Assembly (NCBI RefSeq): GCF_001431415.1
Contig: NZ_LDJI01000049.1
Span: 1 to 33,261 of the forward strand
Direction: 5' to 3'
DNA: 33,261 nucleotides
DNA from: Stenotrophomonas humi
GTDB taxonomy: Bacteria > Pseudomonadota > Gammaproteobacteria > Xanthomonadales > Xanthomonadaceae
Below the pieces are notes generated by a model. It saw nothing but the letters and a program-made list of their open reading frames with translations. It had not been told where the DNA came from and searched no databases. Position 1 is the stretch's first letter; each line of letters starts with the position of its first letter. Shown here in pieces: positions 17,889 to 25,893 of this stretch. The position numbers and the translations under genes are program-made.

Positions 17889-19656
17889 TGCCAAGCAAGA
17901 CACTCCTTCGCCCCGCCGCCTCAAGAAGCTCGGCAGCCTTGGCACGCTGTGGCCCTTCGTGCGGCGTCATGCCGGGCTGTTCGTGGGCTGGCTGCTGGCG
18001 CTGGCGGTGTCCTCCACAGCCACGCTGAGCCTGCCAATCGCGGTCAAGCAGATGATCGACAACGGTTTCTCCGGTGGCGGTGGCCAGATCAACCAGGCCT
18101 TCATGCTGATGTTCGTGGTCGCGCTGGTTCTGGCACTGGCGACCGCAGTGCGGTTCTTCTTCGTGTCCCTGCTCGGCGAGAAGGTCGTCGCCGACCTGCG
18201 CGACCAACTGTATGCGCACCTGATCGGCCTGGACGCCGGTTTCCACGACCGCAACCGCAGTGGTGAGCTGGTCTCACGCCTGTCCGCCGACAGTGAACTG
18301 CTGCGCAGCGTGATCGGGTCGACCATGTCCGTTGCCCTGCGCAGCACCGTCACCGTGATCGGCAGCATGGCCATGCTGTTCGTCACCAGCCCGCGGCTGG
18401 CACTGTATTCGTTGATCGGCATTCCGTTGGCGGTGCTGCCCATCGTGCTGGGCGCACGCAGGCTGGAGAAAATCTCCCGCGCCAGCCAGGACCGAGTCGC
18501 CGACGCCAACGCGCTGGCGGCCGAAACCCTGGGCGCGGTACGCACCGTGCAGGCGCATGCGCGCGAGCCCTATGAACGCGGTCGCTTCCAGGATGCGCTG
18601 CGCGTCACCATCGCCACCGCGCGCCGCCGTATTGGTACTCAGTCACTGGTCACCGCGATCGCGATGGTGCTGGTGTTCGGCGCGATCGTCGCGGTGCTGT
18701 GGTCCGGCGCCCATGATGTGGTCGACGGCCGCATGAGCGCAGGCACGCTGGGCCAGTTCCTGCTGTACGCGCTGATCGGTGGCGGCTCCGTGGGTGCCCT
18801 TGCCGAGGTCTGGAACGAGCTGCAACGTGCGGCCGGCGGCATGGGACGCATCTCCGAACTGTTGAATGAAACCCCGCAGATCACCGCGCCCGCGCACCCG
18901 CAGCGATTGCCGACGCCGCTGCGTGGCGAAATCCGCTTCGAGCAGGTGTCATTCCATTACCCGCAGCGCCCCGACCGACCCGCGCTCAACGCGTTCAGCC
19001 TGACCGTGGCGCCCGGCGAAACCGTGGCATTGGTCGGCCCTTCCGGCGCCGGCAAGAGCACCGTGCTGTCGCTGCTGCTGCGCTTCCACGACCCGGACGA
19101 AGGCAGCGTGAGCATCGACGGCGTGGACCTGCGTCAGCTTGACCCCGCGCAGCTGCGCGAGAGCATCGCATTGGTGCCACAGCAGCCGGCCCTGTTTGCG
19201 GCCAGCGCCGCCGACAATATCCGCTACGGGCGGCTGGAAGCCAGCGATGAGGAAGTCCGCGCGGCCGCGCGTTCGGCCGAAGCCGATGAATTCCTGATGC
19301 AGCTGCCCGAAGGCTACGCAAGCGACCTGGGCGAACGCGGTGCGCGCCTGTCCGGCGGCCAGCAGCAGCGCGTGGCGATCGCCCGCGCCCTGCTCAAGGA
19401 CGCACCGATCCTGCTGCTGGATGAAGCCACCAGCGCACTGGATGCCCAGAGCGAGCGCGCGGTGCAGCAGGCGCTGGAGCGGTTGATGGCTGGCCGCACC
19501 ACGCTGGTCATCGCGCACCGCCTGGCCACCGTGCTCAAGGCCGACCGCATCGTGGTGATGGACCATGGCCGCATCGTCGCCCAAGGCACGCACGCCGAGC
19601 TGCTGGCACAGGACGGCTTGTATGCCGAACTGGCGCGGCTGCAGTTCATTGATTGA
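17881..19656 (+). CDS. ABCB-type half-transporter (MsbA-like exporter)
   Basis: This 591-residue ABC exporter has the membrane domain fused to the ATPase. About six membrane helices lie in residues 30-310. The nucleotide-binding domain (about 348-591) has Walker A GPSGAGKST (386-394), a Q-loop near Q434, the signature LSGGQ (490-494), Walker B ILLLDE (510-515) and the H-loop histidine H546. It would work as a homodimer or with a partner half. It resembles the MsbA-related lipid or drug exporter group rather than MsbA itself, because lpxK is not adjacent. The substrate is unknown. It overlaps yigZ by 8 nt and precedes a small gene after 91 bp. Confidence 0.9.
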   Translation: MTDAKQDTPSPRRLKKLGSLGTLWPFVRRHAGLFVGWLLALAVSSTATLSLPIAVKQMIDNGFSGGGGQINQAFMLMFVVALVLALATAVRFFFVSLLGEKVVADLRDQLYAHLIGLDAGFHDRNRSGELVSRLSADSELLRSVIGSTMSVALRSTVTVIGSMAMLFVTSPRLALYSLIGIPLAVLPIVLGARRLEKISRASQDRVADANALAAETLGAVRTVQAHAREPYERGRFQDALRVTIATARRRIGTQSLVTAIAMVLVFGAIVAVLWSGAHDVVDGRMSAGTLGQFLLYALIGGGSVGALAEVWNELQRAAGGMGRISELLNETPQITAPAHPQRLPTPLRGEIRFEQVSFHYPQRPDRPALNAFSLTVAPGETVALVGPSGAGKSTVLSLLLRFHDPDEGSVSIDGVDLRQLDPAQLRESIALVPQQPALFAASAADNIRYGRLEASDEEVRAAARSAEADEFLMQLPEGYASDLGERGARLSGGQQQRVAIARALLKDAPILLLDEATSALDAQSERAVQQALERLMAGRTTLVIAHRLATVLKADRIVVMDHGRIVAQGTHAELLAQDGLYAELARLQFID

Positions 19657-19747
19657 AAACGCTCAGGTGACGCTGGCATAACGTGGCTGGCGGCAAGCTC
19701 GGCAAGCGATGCGCAGCATGCATCGCATTCCCGCAAAGGAGGCCGCC

Positions 19748-19948
19748 ATGGCGTTTCGACAGTTCCCCGCAACCACCGAAGATGGCGAAAGCTGGATCGT
19801 CATCGAGTTCAAGGATGAGGACGGCGGCGCCGCGCATTCAACGCGCTATGAATTGGCCGATGGCCGTGCGCTGATACGCGAAGGTGGTCGCCTTTCCACC
19901 TCCGACGGTGAGGTCACGCTGTCGCTGAGCCAGCCGTATCGGGCCTGA
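19748..19948 (+). CDS. Small conserved-type hypothetical protein, 66 aa
   Basis: An almost ideal ribosome site, AAAGGAGG (19735-19742), lies 5 nt before the ATG, which makes this short frame a real gene. The product starts MAFRQFPATTEDGESWIVIE and is acidic. The pattern of alternating strands (SWIVIEF, STRYELADGRALI, GRLSTSDGEVTLSL) suggests a small all-beta domain with no membrane segment or cysteine. I do not recognise a characterised family. It lies downstream of the ABC transporter, possibly with its own promoter, and converges on tyrA. Confidence 0.7.
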   Translation: MAFRQFPATTEDGESWIVIEFKDEDGGAAHSTRYELADGRALIREGGRLSTSDGEVTLSLSQPYRA

Positions 19949-20036
19949 GATGAATGGGCTTTGCCGATATGGCCGTGAACTGGTCAATATTTAGGCAGGT
20001 GTCTTGACAGCGTTGTACCGCAAGGGCTGCCGACGA

Positions 20037-20082
20037 TTATCCACATGGTTGTGAACAACTCATCCACACCTGCTGTGGATTA
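20037..20082. other. Cluster of four DnaA-box-like 9-mers
   Basis: A perfect DnaA box TTATCCACA (20037-20045, plus) is followed by three boxes with one mismatch each to TTATNCACA: TTGTTCACA read on minus (20050-20058), TCATCCACA on plus (20060-20068) and TAATCCACA read on minus (20074-20082). Orientation alternates +,-,+,-. An AT-rich stretch (19983-19995) lies just upstream. Bases 20062-20080 also form a 7-bp hairpin. The remainder of the gene-free stretch 19949-20303 holds short stems (20093-20113, 20192-20213) and nothing coding that I can support. Confidence 0.6.
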
Positions 20083-20280
20083 CTGCACAGACGCATCTCA
20101 TGGATTGAGACGCGCGCCGCCTGATCGGGTCGCCCATCACCAGCGCACCGGCAAGCCGCCGATATGTGCGGCGCTTATGGAGAGGGTTGATTGGGGCCCT
20201 TCGAGACGGCCCCATATCCCGGGCCCGCCTCGCTTATCCGGCCGCAACAGCGGGAATGTATCTTCGGGCGATGCAATGCG

Positions 20281-20303
20281 GGAGTAGCACACTGCTGTGC
20301 TCC
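20281..20303 (-). terminator. Stem-loop directly after the tyrA stop
   Basis: GGAG-t-AGCACA (20281-20291) pairs with TGTGCTCC (20296-20303), ending at the tyrA stop codon. No T-run follows on the minus strand, so it is a weak terminator or an mRNA 3'-end stabiliser. Confidence 0.4.
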
Positions 20304-21431
20304 TCAGCGCCCCAGCACACGACCGATACCGCTGCGGTCGATTTCCTCGGCAGCCGACGCCAGCACCTCGGCCGCATAGGCCTGCACGAACCCCATGCGG
20401 AAATGCACTTCACCGGCAGGCGTGCGCGAGGAATGAATCGAGGCCAGGCTGATACCGTGGCGCTCGAACACATGCAGCAGCTCGCGCAATGACCCGGGGC
20501 GATCTTCCGGCAGATGCACGCTCATGGCGCGCGGGTCGGTCAGATCGGCTAGCAGGTAACCCACGCGTTCGAAGCTGTAGTTGCCGTCACGCAACGTCTG
20601 TTCGCCCAGCGCCTGGCGGTTGTCGATGAGGAACTGTTGGCGGAACGCCGCGCGTGCGGTGTCATCGCCCTCGGCCAGCAAGGCGCGCAACCGGCCCAGT
20701 TGATCCAAGAGATGATCCAGCACCTCGCCTGCATGTGGATTGCCGAACTGGATGTCCTCGTAGATGGCCGGGTTCAAGCTCAGGATGCGCGAGATGACTG
20801 CCGTATCCAGCTCGAACGCTGCCGAGCGGTAAGGCATCAGCTCCTGCAGCTGGCCCAGCAGGGGTGCGTACTCTCGCAGTACACCTGCCTGCGCCAGATG
20901 CGTGGCGTGCACCATCGCCTGCACCAGTGCCATCACCCGGTCGTGGTGCTCGGCGGTACCGCGTACACATTCGGCCTGGAGGGCGATGCACAGCTCGTCC
21001 AGCCACGCCTGCCAACGCGCATCCAGCCGCGCTTCGCAGACCACCATCACCCGGCCCTTGAGCGTGGGCGCCTTGGGTGGCGCGGTCATCGGGTGCAGGC
21101 CCGCAACGGACGCCTGCGACTCCAGCATCGCCGCCACCGGCTCTGCTTTCACTGAGGTGACATCCAGCCATAACCGCCCGCGCTCACGCCCGGCCGACTG
21201 CTGTACATAGTCACGGATCAACGCCGGCGTGCAGCGGATCGGTGCCGAAAACAGCAGCACGTCCGCCTGCTCCAGCAACTGCGCCGGAGTCTGTGATGCC
21301 GGGTCGACCGGATCGTGGCCGATGACCTCCAGCCCCATGCGCGTCTCGAAGAAGCCACGCAGCCAGCGCCCATAGGCACCACCACTGCCCACGATGCCGA
21401 TCCGCGGACGCATCACCGCGGGTTCGCTCAC
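20304..21431 (-). CDS. tyrA: Prephenate dehydrogenase with C-terminal ACT domain
   Basis: The enzyme makes 4-hydroxyphenylpyruvate from prephenate in tyrosine synthesis. The 375-residue product starts with an NAD(P)-binding Rossmann motif (GIVGSGGAYGRW, about residues 12-23). The SVKAEPVAAML and GLHPMTAPP segments are typical of TyrA, with the histidine of GLHPM in the expected catalytic position. The last 75 or so residues (from MSVHLPEDRPGSLRELLHVF) form an ACT domain, expected to bind tyrosine for feedback control. No chorismate mutase domain is fused. The start is GTG at 21431, overlapping the pdxY stop by 4 nt (GTGA); an ATG six codons later is an alternative. Cofactor choice (NAD or NADP) is not determined. 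Confidence 0.88.
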   Translation of the reverse strand: MSEPAVMRPRIGIVGSGGAYGRWLRGFFETRMGLEVIGHDPVDPASQTPAQLLEQADVLLFSAPIRCTPALIRDYVQQSAGRERGRLWLDVTSVKAEPVAAMLESQASVAGLHPMTAPPKAPTLKGRVMVVCEARLDARWQAWLDELCIALQAECVRGTAEHHDRVMALVQAMVHATHLAQAGVLREYAPLLGQLQELMPYRSAAFELDTAVISRILSLNPAIYEDIQFGNPHAGEVLDHLLDQLGRLRALLAEGDDTARAAFRQQFLIDNRQALGEQTLRDGNYSFERVGYLLADLTDPRAMSVHLPEDRPGSLRELLHVFERHGISLASIHSSRTPAGEVHFRMGFVQAYAAEVLASAAEEIDRSGIGRVLGR

Positions 21432-22336
21432 GCCAACCGCTCGGCGCGGAAGCGATGCGGCGTCGCCAGTGCCGCCGGCACCGCCGCCAACACATCGAAC
21501 TCTTCGACGCCGTCGCTGAGCGTGACTTCCAGTGCCGCGTGCACGCCGGCAATGGCACGTCCCACCGAATCCTCGAACGTATGGCCCTTGATCAGGAAGG
21601 CCACCAGCAGCGACATCAGCACATCACCGGTACCAGCGACATCCACCGGCAGATGCGGCGAGGTCCAGCGCCAGATTTCTTCGCGACCGATGGCCAACGT
21701 CACCAACTCGCCGGGGTCGCCGGACACCGAATGGGCGATCACCCATTCCGGGCCGCGCTCAAGCAGCTTGCGCGATGCGGCAATGGCGTCTTCCTGCTCC
21801 AACGCCGGCATGCCCGTGAGGCGGCCCAGTTCGAAAGCATTGGGCGTCACCAACCACGCGTGTGGCAGCAGACGCTCGGCAAACACGCGCTCCAGCCCAG
21901 GCTCGACGTAGGGCCCGGTATGGGTGTCGCCGATCACCGGATCCAGGCAGTAACGCAGGTCCGGCGATTGCGGCAGCACCTCATCCAGCCAGTCGGCGAA
22001 CGCGGTGCCATTGTCGACACTGCCGAAGTAGCCGGATACCAGCATGCGGGCACGCTGCGGCAGGCCGCGCTCCTGCGTGCCAAGCAGCAGATCGGCGAAC
22101 CAATCCGCCGGCAACACGCGCCCGCGCAGCGTCGAATAAAACGGCGCGTTGCTCAACAAGGTGGTAGGAATCTCCGCCACGCGCAGGCCCAGCGCGCGCA
22201 ACGGCGGCACCGCAGCGCTGTTGCCGGCATGGCCGTAAACCAGCTGAGACTGGACGGAAATCACGTCCACCGGCAACGGCCCATCCGGGCGTTGCCGGCG
22301 ACCGTGCACAAGATGGCTATGGTCGACTTCATTCAT
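21428..22336 (-). CDS. pdxY: Pyridoxal kinase
   Basis: The product (302 aa) is a ribokinase-superfamily enzyme that phosphorylates pyridoxal to PLP in the vitamin B6 salvage pathway. SVQSQLVYGHAGNSAA near residue 27 is the substrate-binding segment of PdxK/PdxY, YCLDPVIGD the central one, and DVAGTGDVLMSLL carries the anion hole and catalytic aspartate (GTGD). It resembles PdxY most closely but carries an N-terminal extension of about 25 residues (HGRRQRPDGPL) compared with E. coli. No Shine-Dalgarno precedes the ATG at 22336. A TAGAAT -10 lies 6 nt upstream, predicting a leaderless mRNA. It is coupled to tyrA by a 4-nt overlap; transamination after TyrA needs PLP, a possible link. Confidence 0.9.
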   Translation of the reverse strand: MNEVDHSHLVHGRRQRPDGPLPVDVISVQSQLVYGHAGNSAAVPPLRALGLRVAEIPTTLLSNAPFYSTLRGRVLPADWFADLLLGTQERGLPQRARMLVSGYFGSVDNGTAFADWLDEVLPQSPDLRYCLDPVIGDTHTGPYVEPGLERVFAERLLPHAWLVTPNAFELGRLTGMPALEQEDAIAASRKLLERGPEWVIAHSVSGDPGELVTLAIGREEIWRWTSPHLPVDVAGTGDVLMSLLVAFLIKGHTFEDSVGRAIAGVHAALEVTLSDGVEEFDVLAAVPAALATPHRFRAERLA

Positions 22337-22342
22337 GGCTGC

Positions 22343-22348
22343 ATTCTA
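22343..22348 (-). promoter_or_regulatory. -10 box of pdxY, predicting a leaderless mRNA
   Basis: On the minus strand TAGAAT is followed by six bases and then the pdxY ATG, so transcription would begin at or beside the start codon. The -35 is weak. Confidence 0.45.
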
Positions 22349-22410
22349 CGTCCGCACACCGGCATGCGGTTGCTGACGATTGCGTGCGCAACCAATACCA
22401 AATGCCATAA

Positions 22411-22444
22411 CGCAGAAAACCGCAGCGAACTGCGGCTTTCTGCG
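22411..22444 (-). terminator. Rho-independent terminator of the grpE-dnaK-dnaJ cluster
   Basis: On the minus strand CCGCAG and CTGCGG enclose a stable TTCG tetraloop and are followed by TTTTCTGCG. Outer CGCAGAAA pairing extends the stem. It lies about 90 nt after the dnaJ stop. Confidence 0.85.
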
Positions 22445-22530
22445 ACGGTGCGATACGGTACCGAGCCATGCCCGACAGCGGCATTACCGGTGACACTTCA
22501 ACGGCGCACGGATCCCTGCTGCCGCTGCGC

Positions 22531-23661
22531 TCAGGACTTCATGCGTTCCCAGAAGCCCTTCACGCCATCCAGGAAGGTCGCCGACTTCGGCGAATGCTTG
22601 CGCGCATCGTCACCACTGAAGCTTGCCTCGAACTGTTCCAGCAACTTGCGCTGGTCGGCAGTGAGGTTGACCGGTGTTTCGACCACGATGCGGCAATACA
22701 GATCGCCCTCGGTGCGACTGCGCACCGACTTGACGCCCTTGCCGCGCAGACGGAACAGCTTGCCGGTCTGGGTTTCAGCCGGAATACGGATTTCCGCTTC
22801 GCCGCCCAGCGTGCCCACGCGTATCGCATCGCCCAGCGCCGCCTGCGAGATGCGGATCGGCACTTCGCAGTGCAGGTCGTCGCCATCACGGGTGAAGATG
22901 GGATGGTCACGCACGCGCACTTCCACGTACAGATCACCTGCCGGCGTACCCGCCGGGCCGGCTTCGCCTTCGCCCTGCAGGCGAATGCGGTCGCCGGTAT
23001 CCACGCCCGCCGGCACTTTCACCGACAGCACCTTGTCTTCCTCGACACGGCCATTGCCATGGCAGGTGTGGCAGGGCTTGGCGATGATCTGACCGCGGCC
23101 GTCACAGTTGTGGCAGGCCTGCTGCATCGCGAAGATGCCGCGCTGCACGCGCACCTGGCCACGACCACCGCAGACGTTGCAGGTGTCTACCTTGCCGTCT
23201 TCCGAACCGCTGCCGTCGCAGTCACCACACTCGGCCAGGGTCGGGATTTCGATGCGACGCTCGACGCCGGCGACCGCCTCTTCCAGGTCCAGCTCCATCA
23301 CGTAGCCGATGTCGGCACCGCGACGCGGCTGGCGTGGACCGCCGCCACCACCGCCAAAAATATTGCCGAAGATATCGCCAAAGATATCGTTCATGTCCGG
23401 ACCGCCAGGGCCGCCGCCACCGCCGCCCATGCCGTGCTCGAACGCAGCATGGCCATGGGCGTCGTACATGCGCCGCTTGTTGCCGTCAGACAGGATTTCG
23501 TAGGCTTCCTTGCACTCCTTGAAGGAGGCTTCGGCGCCGGCATCACCCGGGTTGCGATCCGGGTGGAACTTCATCGCACAGCGACGGTAGGACTTCTTCA
23601 GCTCCTCGTCGGTGGCGGTGCGGGCTACGCCCAGTACTTCGTAATAGTCGCGCTTGCTCAT
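22531..23661 (-). CDS. dnaJ: Chaperone DnaJ (Hsp40)
   Basis: DnaJ delivers unfolded clients to DnaK and stimulates its ATPase. The 376-residue product equals E. coli DnaJ in length. It has an N-terminal J domain with HPD at 33-35, a Gly-rich linker, and a zinc-binding domain of four CxxCxGxG repeats (CGDCDGSG, CNVCGGRG, CHNCDGRG, CHTCHGNG). Two beta-sandwich client-binding domains and a dimerisation tail follow. The start at 23661 (MSKRDYYEVLG) matches the family; the upstream extension is not conserved. It is third in grpE-dnaK-dnaJ, separated from dnaK by 168 nt containing two stem-loops, so its level may be set below that of DnaK. Confidence 0.97.
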   Translation of the reverse strand: MSKRDYYEVLGVARTATDEELKKSYRRCAMKFHPDRNPGDAGAEASFKECKEAYEILSDGNKRRMYDAHGHAAFEHGMGGGGGGPGGPDMNDIFGDIFGNIFGGGGGGPRQPRRGADIGYVMELDLEEAVAGVERRIEIPTLAECGDCDGSGSEDGKVDTCNVCGGRGQVRVQRGIFAMQQACHNCDGRGQIIAKPCHTCHGNGRVEEDKVLSVKVPAGVDTGDRIRLQGEGEAGPAGTPAGDLYVEVRVRDHPIFTRDGDDLHCEVPIRISQAALGDAIRVGTLGGEAEIRIPAETQTGKLFRLRGKGVKSVRSRTEGDLYCRIVVETPVNLTADQRKLLEQFEASFSGDDARKHSPKSATFLDGVKGFWERMKS

Positions 23662-23703
23662 TTCGGGAATCGGGTTCCGTGGCTCGGGATTCGTCAAAAC
23701 AAA

Positions 23704-23725
23704 GGAGCGGAACCGCTTCCGCCCC
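23704..23725 (-). terminator. Second stem-loop between dnaK and dnaJ
   Basis: On the minus strand GGGGCGGAA, loop GCGG and TTCCGCTCC form a 9-bp stem with one wobble pair, followed by TTTGTTTTG. It sits about 40 nt before the dnaJ start and may act as an attenuator. Confidence 0.55.
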
Positions 23726-23788
23726 TCTGCTGGGCGCCCCGACGTCGGCTTGCCCGTTTGTCAGGACCAGGTGTTGCAGGACAGGAAA

Positions 23789-23814
23789 GGGGTGATGGCC
23801 GAAACCATCACCCC
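23789..23814 (-). terminator. Stem-loop after dnaK
   Basis: A perfect 10-bp stem (GGGGTGATGG, 23789-23798, with 23805-23814) lies just after the dnaK stop and is followed on the minus strand by TTTCCTG. It probably gives partial termination or protects the dnaK 3' end. Confidence 0.7.
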
Positions 23815-23829
23815 CGCGCTCCTGTTGGA

Positions 23830-25752
23830 TCAGGACTTCTTGTCGTCCTTGACCTCGGTGAACTCAGCGTCCACCACGTCATCGGCCGCCTGGCCTGCAG
23901 CAGCGGCATCCGGTGCCGCGCCGCCCTGCTCGCCAGCCGAAGCGGCGGCATACAACGCCTGGCCGGCTTCTTCCAGCGCCTTGGCACGGGCTTCGATCTG
24001 GGCCTTGTCATCGCCCTTCATCGCCGTTTCCAGGTCCGCCAGCGCGGCTTCGACCTTGCCGATCACGTCGCCGCCAACCTTGCTGCCATGCTCGGTGATG
24101 GCGCTGCGGGTGGCGTGGATCAGGCCATCAGCCTGGTTGCGGGTCTGCACCAGCTCCTGGAACTTCTTGTCTTCCTCGCGGTTGGCTTCCGCGTCGGCGA
24201 CCATGCGTGCGATCTCCTCCTCGGACAGACCCGAACCGGCCTTGATCTCGACCTTCTGTTCCTTGTTGGTCTTCTTGTCCTTGGCCGACACGTGCAGGAT
24301 GCCGTTGGCGTCGATGTCGAAGGACACCTCGACCTGCGGCATGCCGCGCGGTGCCGGCTCGATGCCGGACAGGTCGAACTTGGCCAGCGACTTGTTGTAA
24401 CGGGCCTGCTCGCGCTCACCCTGCAGCACGTGCACGGTCACGGCCGACTGGTTGTCTTCCGCGGTCGAGAACGTCTGCGACGCCTTGGTCGGGATGGTGG
24501 TGTTCTTCTCGATGATCTTGGTGAACACACCGCCCATGGTTTCGATACCCAGCGACAGCGGGGTCACGTCCAGCAGCAGCACGTCCTTGACGTCGCCGCC
24601 CAGCACGCCGCCCTGGATCGCAGCACCCAGTGCCACGGCTTCGTCCGGGTTGACGTCCTTGCGCGGTTCCTTGCCGAAGAACTCGGTCACGGCCTGCTGC
24701 ACCTTCGGCATGCGGGTCTGGCCACCGACCAGGATCACTTCGCTGATGTCGCTGGTGCGCAGACCAGCGTCGTTCAACGCGATGCGGCACGGCTCGATCG
24801 AGCGCTTGATCAGCTCTTCGACCAGGGCTTCCAGCTTGGCGCGGGTCAGCTTGATGTTCAGGTGCTTCGGGCCCGACGCGTCAGCGGTGACGTACGGCAG
24901 GTTCACTTCGGTCTGCTGCGCGGTCGACAGCTCGATCTTGGCGCGCTCGGCGGCGTCCTTCAGGCGCTGCAGGGCCAACGGATCCTTGCGCAGGTCGATG
25001 CCCTGGTCCTTGTTGAACTCATCAACCAGGTACTCGATGACGCGGTTGTCGAAGTCTTCGCCGCCCAGGAAGGTGTCACCGTTGGTGGCCAGCACTTCGA
25101 ACTGCTTCTCGCCGTCGACATTGGCGATCTCGATGATCGACACGTCGAAGGTGCCACCGCCCAGGTCGTACACAACGATCTTGCGATCCTTGTTGTCGCC
25201 CTTGTCCAGGCCATAGGCCAGTGCAGCGGCGGTCGGCTCGTTGATGATGCGCTTGACGTCCAGACCGGCGATGCGGCCAGCGTCCTTGGTTGCCTGACGC
25301 TGGCTGTCGTTGAAGTAGGCCGGCACGGTGATGACCGCTTCGGTGACCTTCTCGCCGAGGAAGTCTTCGGCGGTCTTCTTCATCTTTTCCAGCACGCGTG
25401 CGGAGATTTCCTGCGGCGCCATCTTCTTGTCGTCGCTGGTCTGCACCCAGGCATCGCCATTGTCATGGGCGAGGATGCCGTACGGGACGTGTGCGATGTC
25501 CTTCTGAACTTCGGCGTCGGTGAACTTGCGGCCGATAAGGCGCTTCACCGCATAGAAGGTATTCTTCGGGTTGGTGACCGCCTGGCGCTTGGCCGAGGCG
25601 CCCACCAGCACTTCGCCGTCCTTGGTGTAGGCGACGATGGAGGGCGTGGTGCGGTCGCCTTCCGAGTTTTCGATGACGCGGGCTTTGCCGCCGTCCATGA
25701 TCGCCACGCACGAGTTGGTGGTGCCGAGGTCGATACCAATGATCTTGCCCAT
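23830..25752 (-). CDS. dnaK: Molecular chaperone DnaK (Hsp70)
   Basis: DnaK binds exposed hydrophobic segments of clients in an ATP-driven cycle with DnaJ and GrpE. The 640-residue product matches the family length. The phosphate-binding motif GIDLGTTNSCVA is at the N terminus, VYDLGGGTFDVSI lies in the ATPase domain, VILVGGQTRMPKVQ near its end, and DVTPLSLGIETMGG marks the linker to the substrate-binding domain. The C terminus ends in EFTEVKDDKKS, close to the EEVKD-type tail. The start at 25752 (MGKIIGIDLG) is preceded by CAGGAG; the longer frame adds unlike sequence. A sigma-32-type promoter lies in the grpE-dnaK gap, so dnaK can be induced independently of grpE. Confidence 0.98.
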   Translation of the reverse strand: MGKIIGIDLGTTNSCVAIMDGGKARVIENSEGDRTTPSIVAYTKDGEVLVGASAKRQAVTNPKNTFYAVKRLIGRKFTDAEVQKDIAHVPYGILAHDNGDAWVQTSDDKKMAPQEISARVLEKMKKTAEDFLGEKVTEAVITVPAYFNDSQRQATKDAGRIAGLDVKRIINEPTAAALAYGLDKGDNKDRKIVVYDLGGGTFDVSIIEIANVDGEKQFEVLATNGDTFLGGEDFDNRVIEYLVDEFNKDQGIDLRKDPLALQRLKDAAERAKIELSTAQQTEVNLPYVTADASGPKHLNIKLTRAKLEALVEELIKRSIEPCRIALNDAGLRTSDISEVILVGGQTRMPKVQQAVTEFFGKEPRKDVNPDEAVALGAAIQGGVLGGDVKDVLLLDVTPLSLGIETMGGVFTKIIEKNTTIPTKASQTFSTAEDNQSAVTVHVLQGEREQARYNKSLAKFDLSGIEPAPRGMPQVEVSFDIDANGILHVSAKDKKTNKEQKVEIKAGSGLSEEEIARMVADAEANREEDKKFQELVQTRNQADGLIHATRSAITEHGSKVGGDVIGKVEAALADLETAMKGDDKAQIEARAKALEEAGQALYAAASAGEQGGAAPDAAAAGQAADDVVDAEFTEVKDDKKS

Positions 25753-25802
25753 GGGAGGACTCCTGAAAATTCTGGTGCCGGCAACTGCCGGGGATGAATG
25801 GG

Positions 25803-25831
25803 ATGTGGGGGGCGGCGCGATGACATTCAAG
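25803..25831 (-). promoter_or_regulatory. Putative sigma-32 promoter of dnaK
   Basis: On the minus strand CTTGAA (25826-25831) and CCCCACAT (25803-25810) are 15 nt apart, matching the heat-shock pattern CTTGAA / CCCCATnT. It lies about 45 nt before the dnaK start. Confidence 0.65.
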
Positions 25832-25893
25832 CCATCCCCGGAACACTGATTGCTGTTGGCCGGCGCCGTTTAACCAGCGGCCAGCCGGGTGGG

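Noticed and set aside
20045..20287. An 80-codon open frame in the gap between the 66-aa gene and tyrA
   Set aside because: It has no ribosome site, begins inside the DnaA-box cluster and has Pro/Arg-rich shadow composition.
22468..25797. A 1109-codon open frame antisense to dnaJ and dnaK
   Set aside because: Long antisense frames opposite GC-rich dnaK genes are a well-known codon-bias artefact. The frame has no ribosome site or recognisable domain, and dnaK/dnaJ on the other strand are certain.
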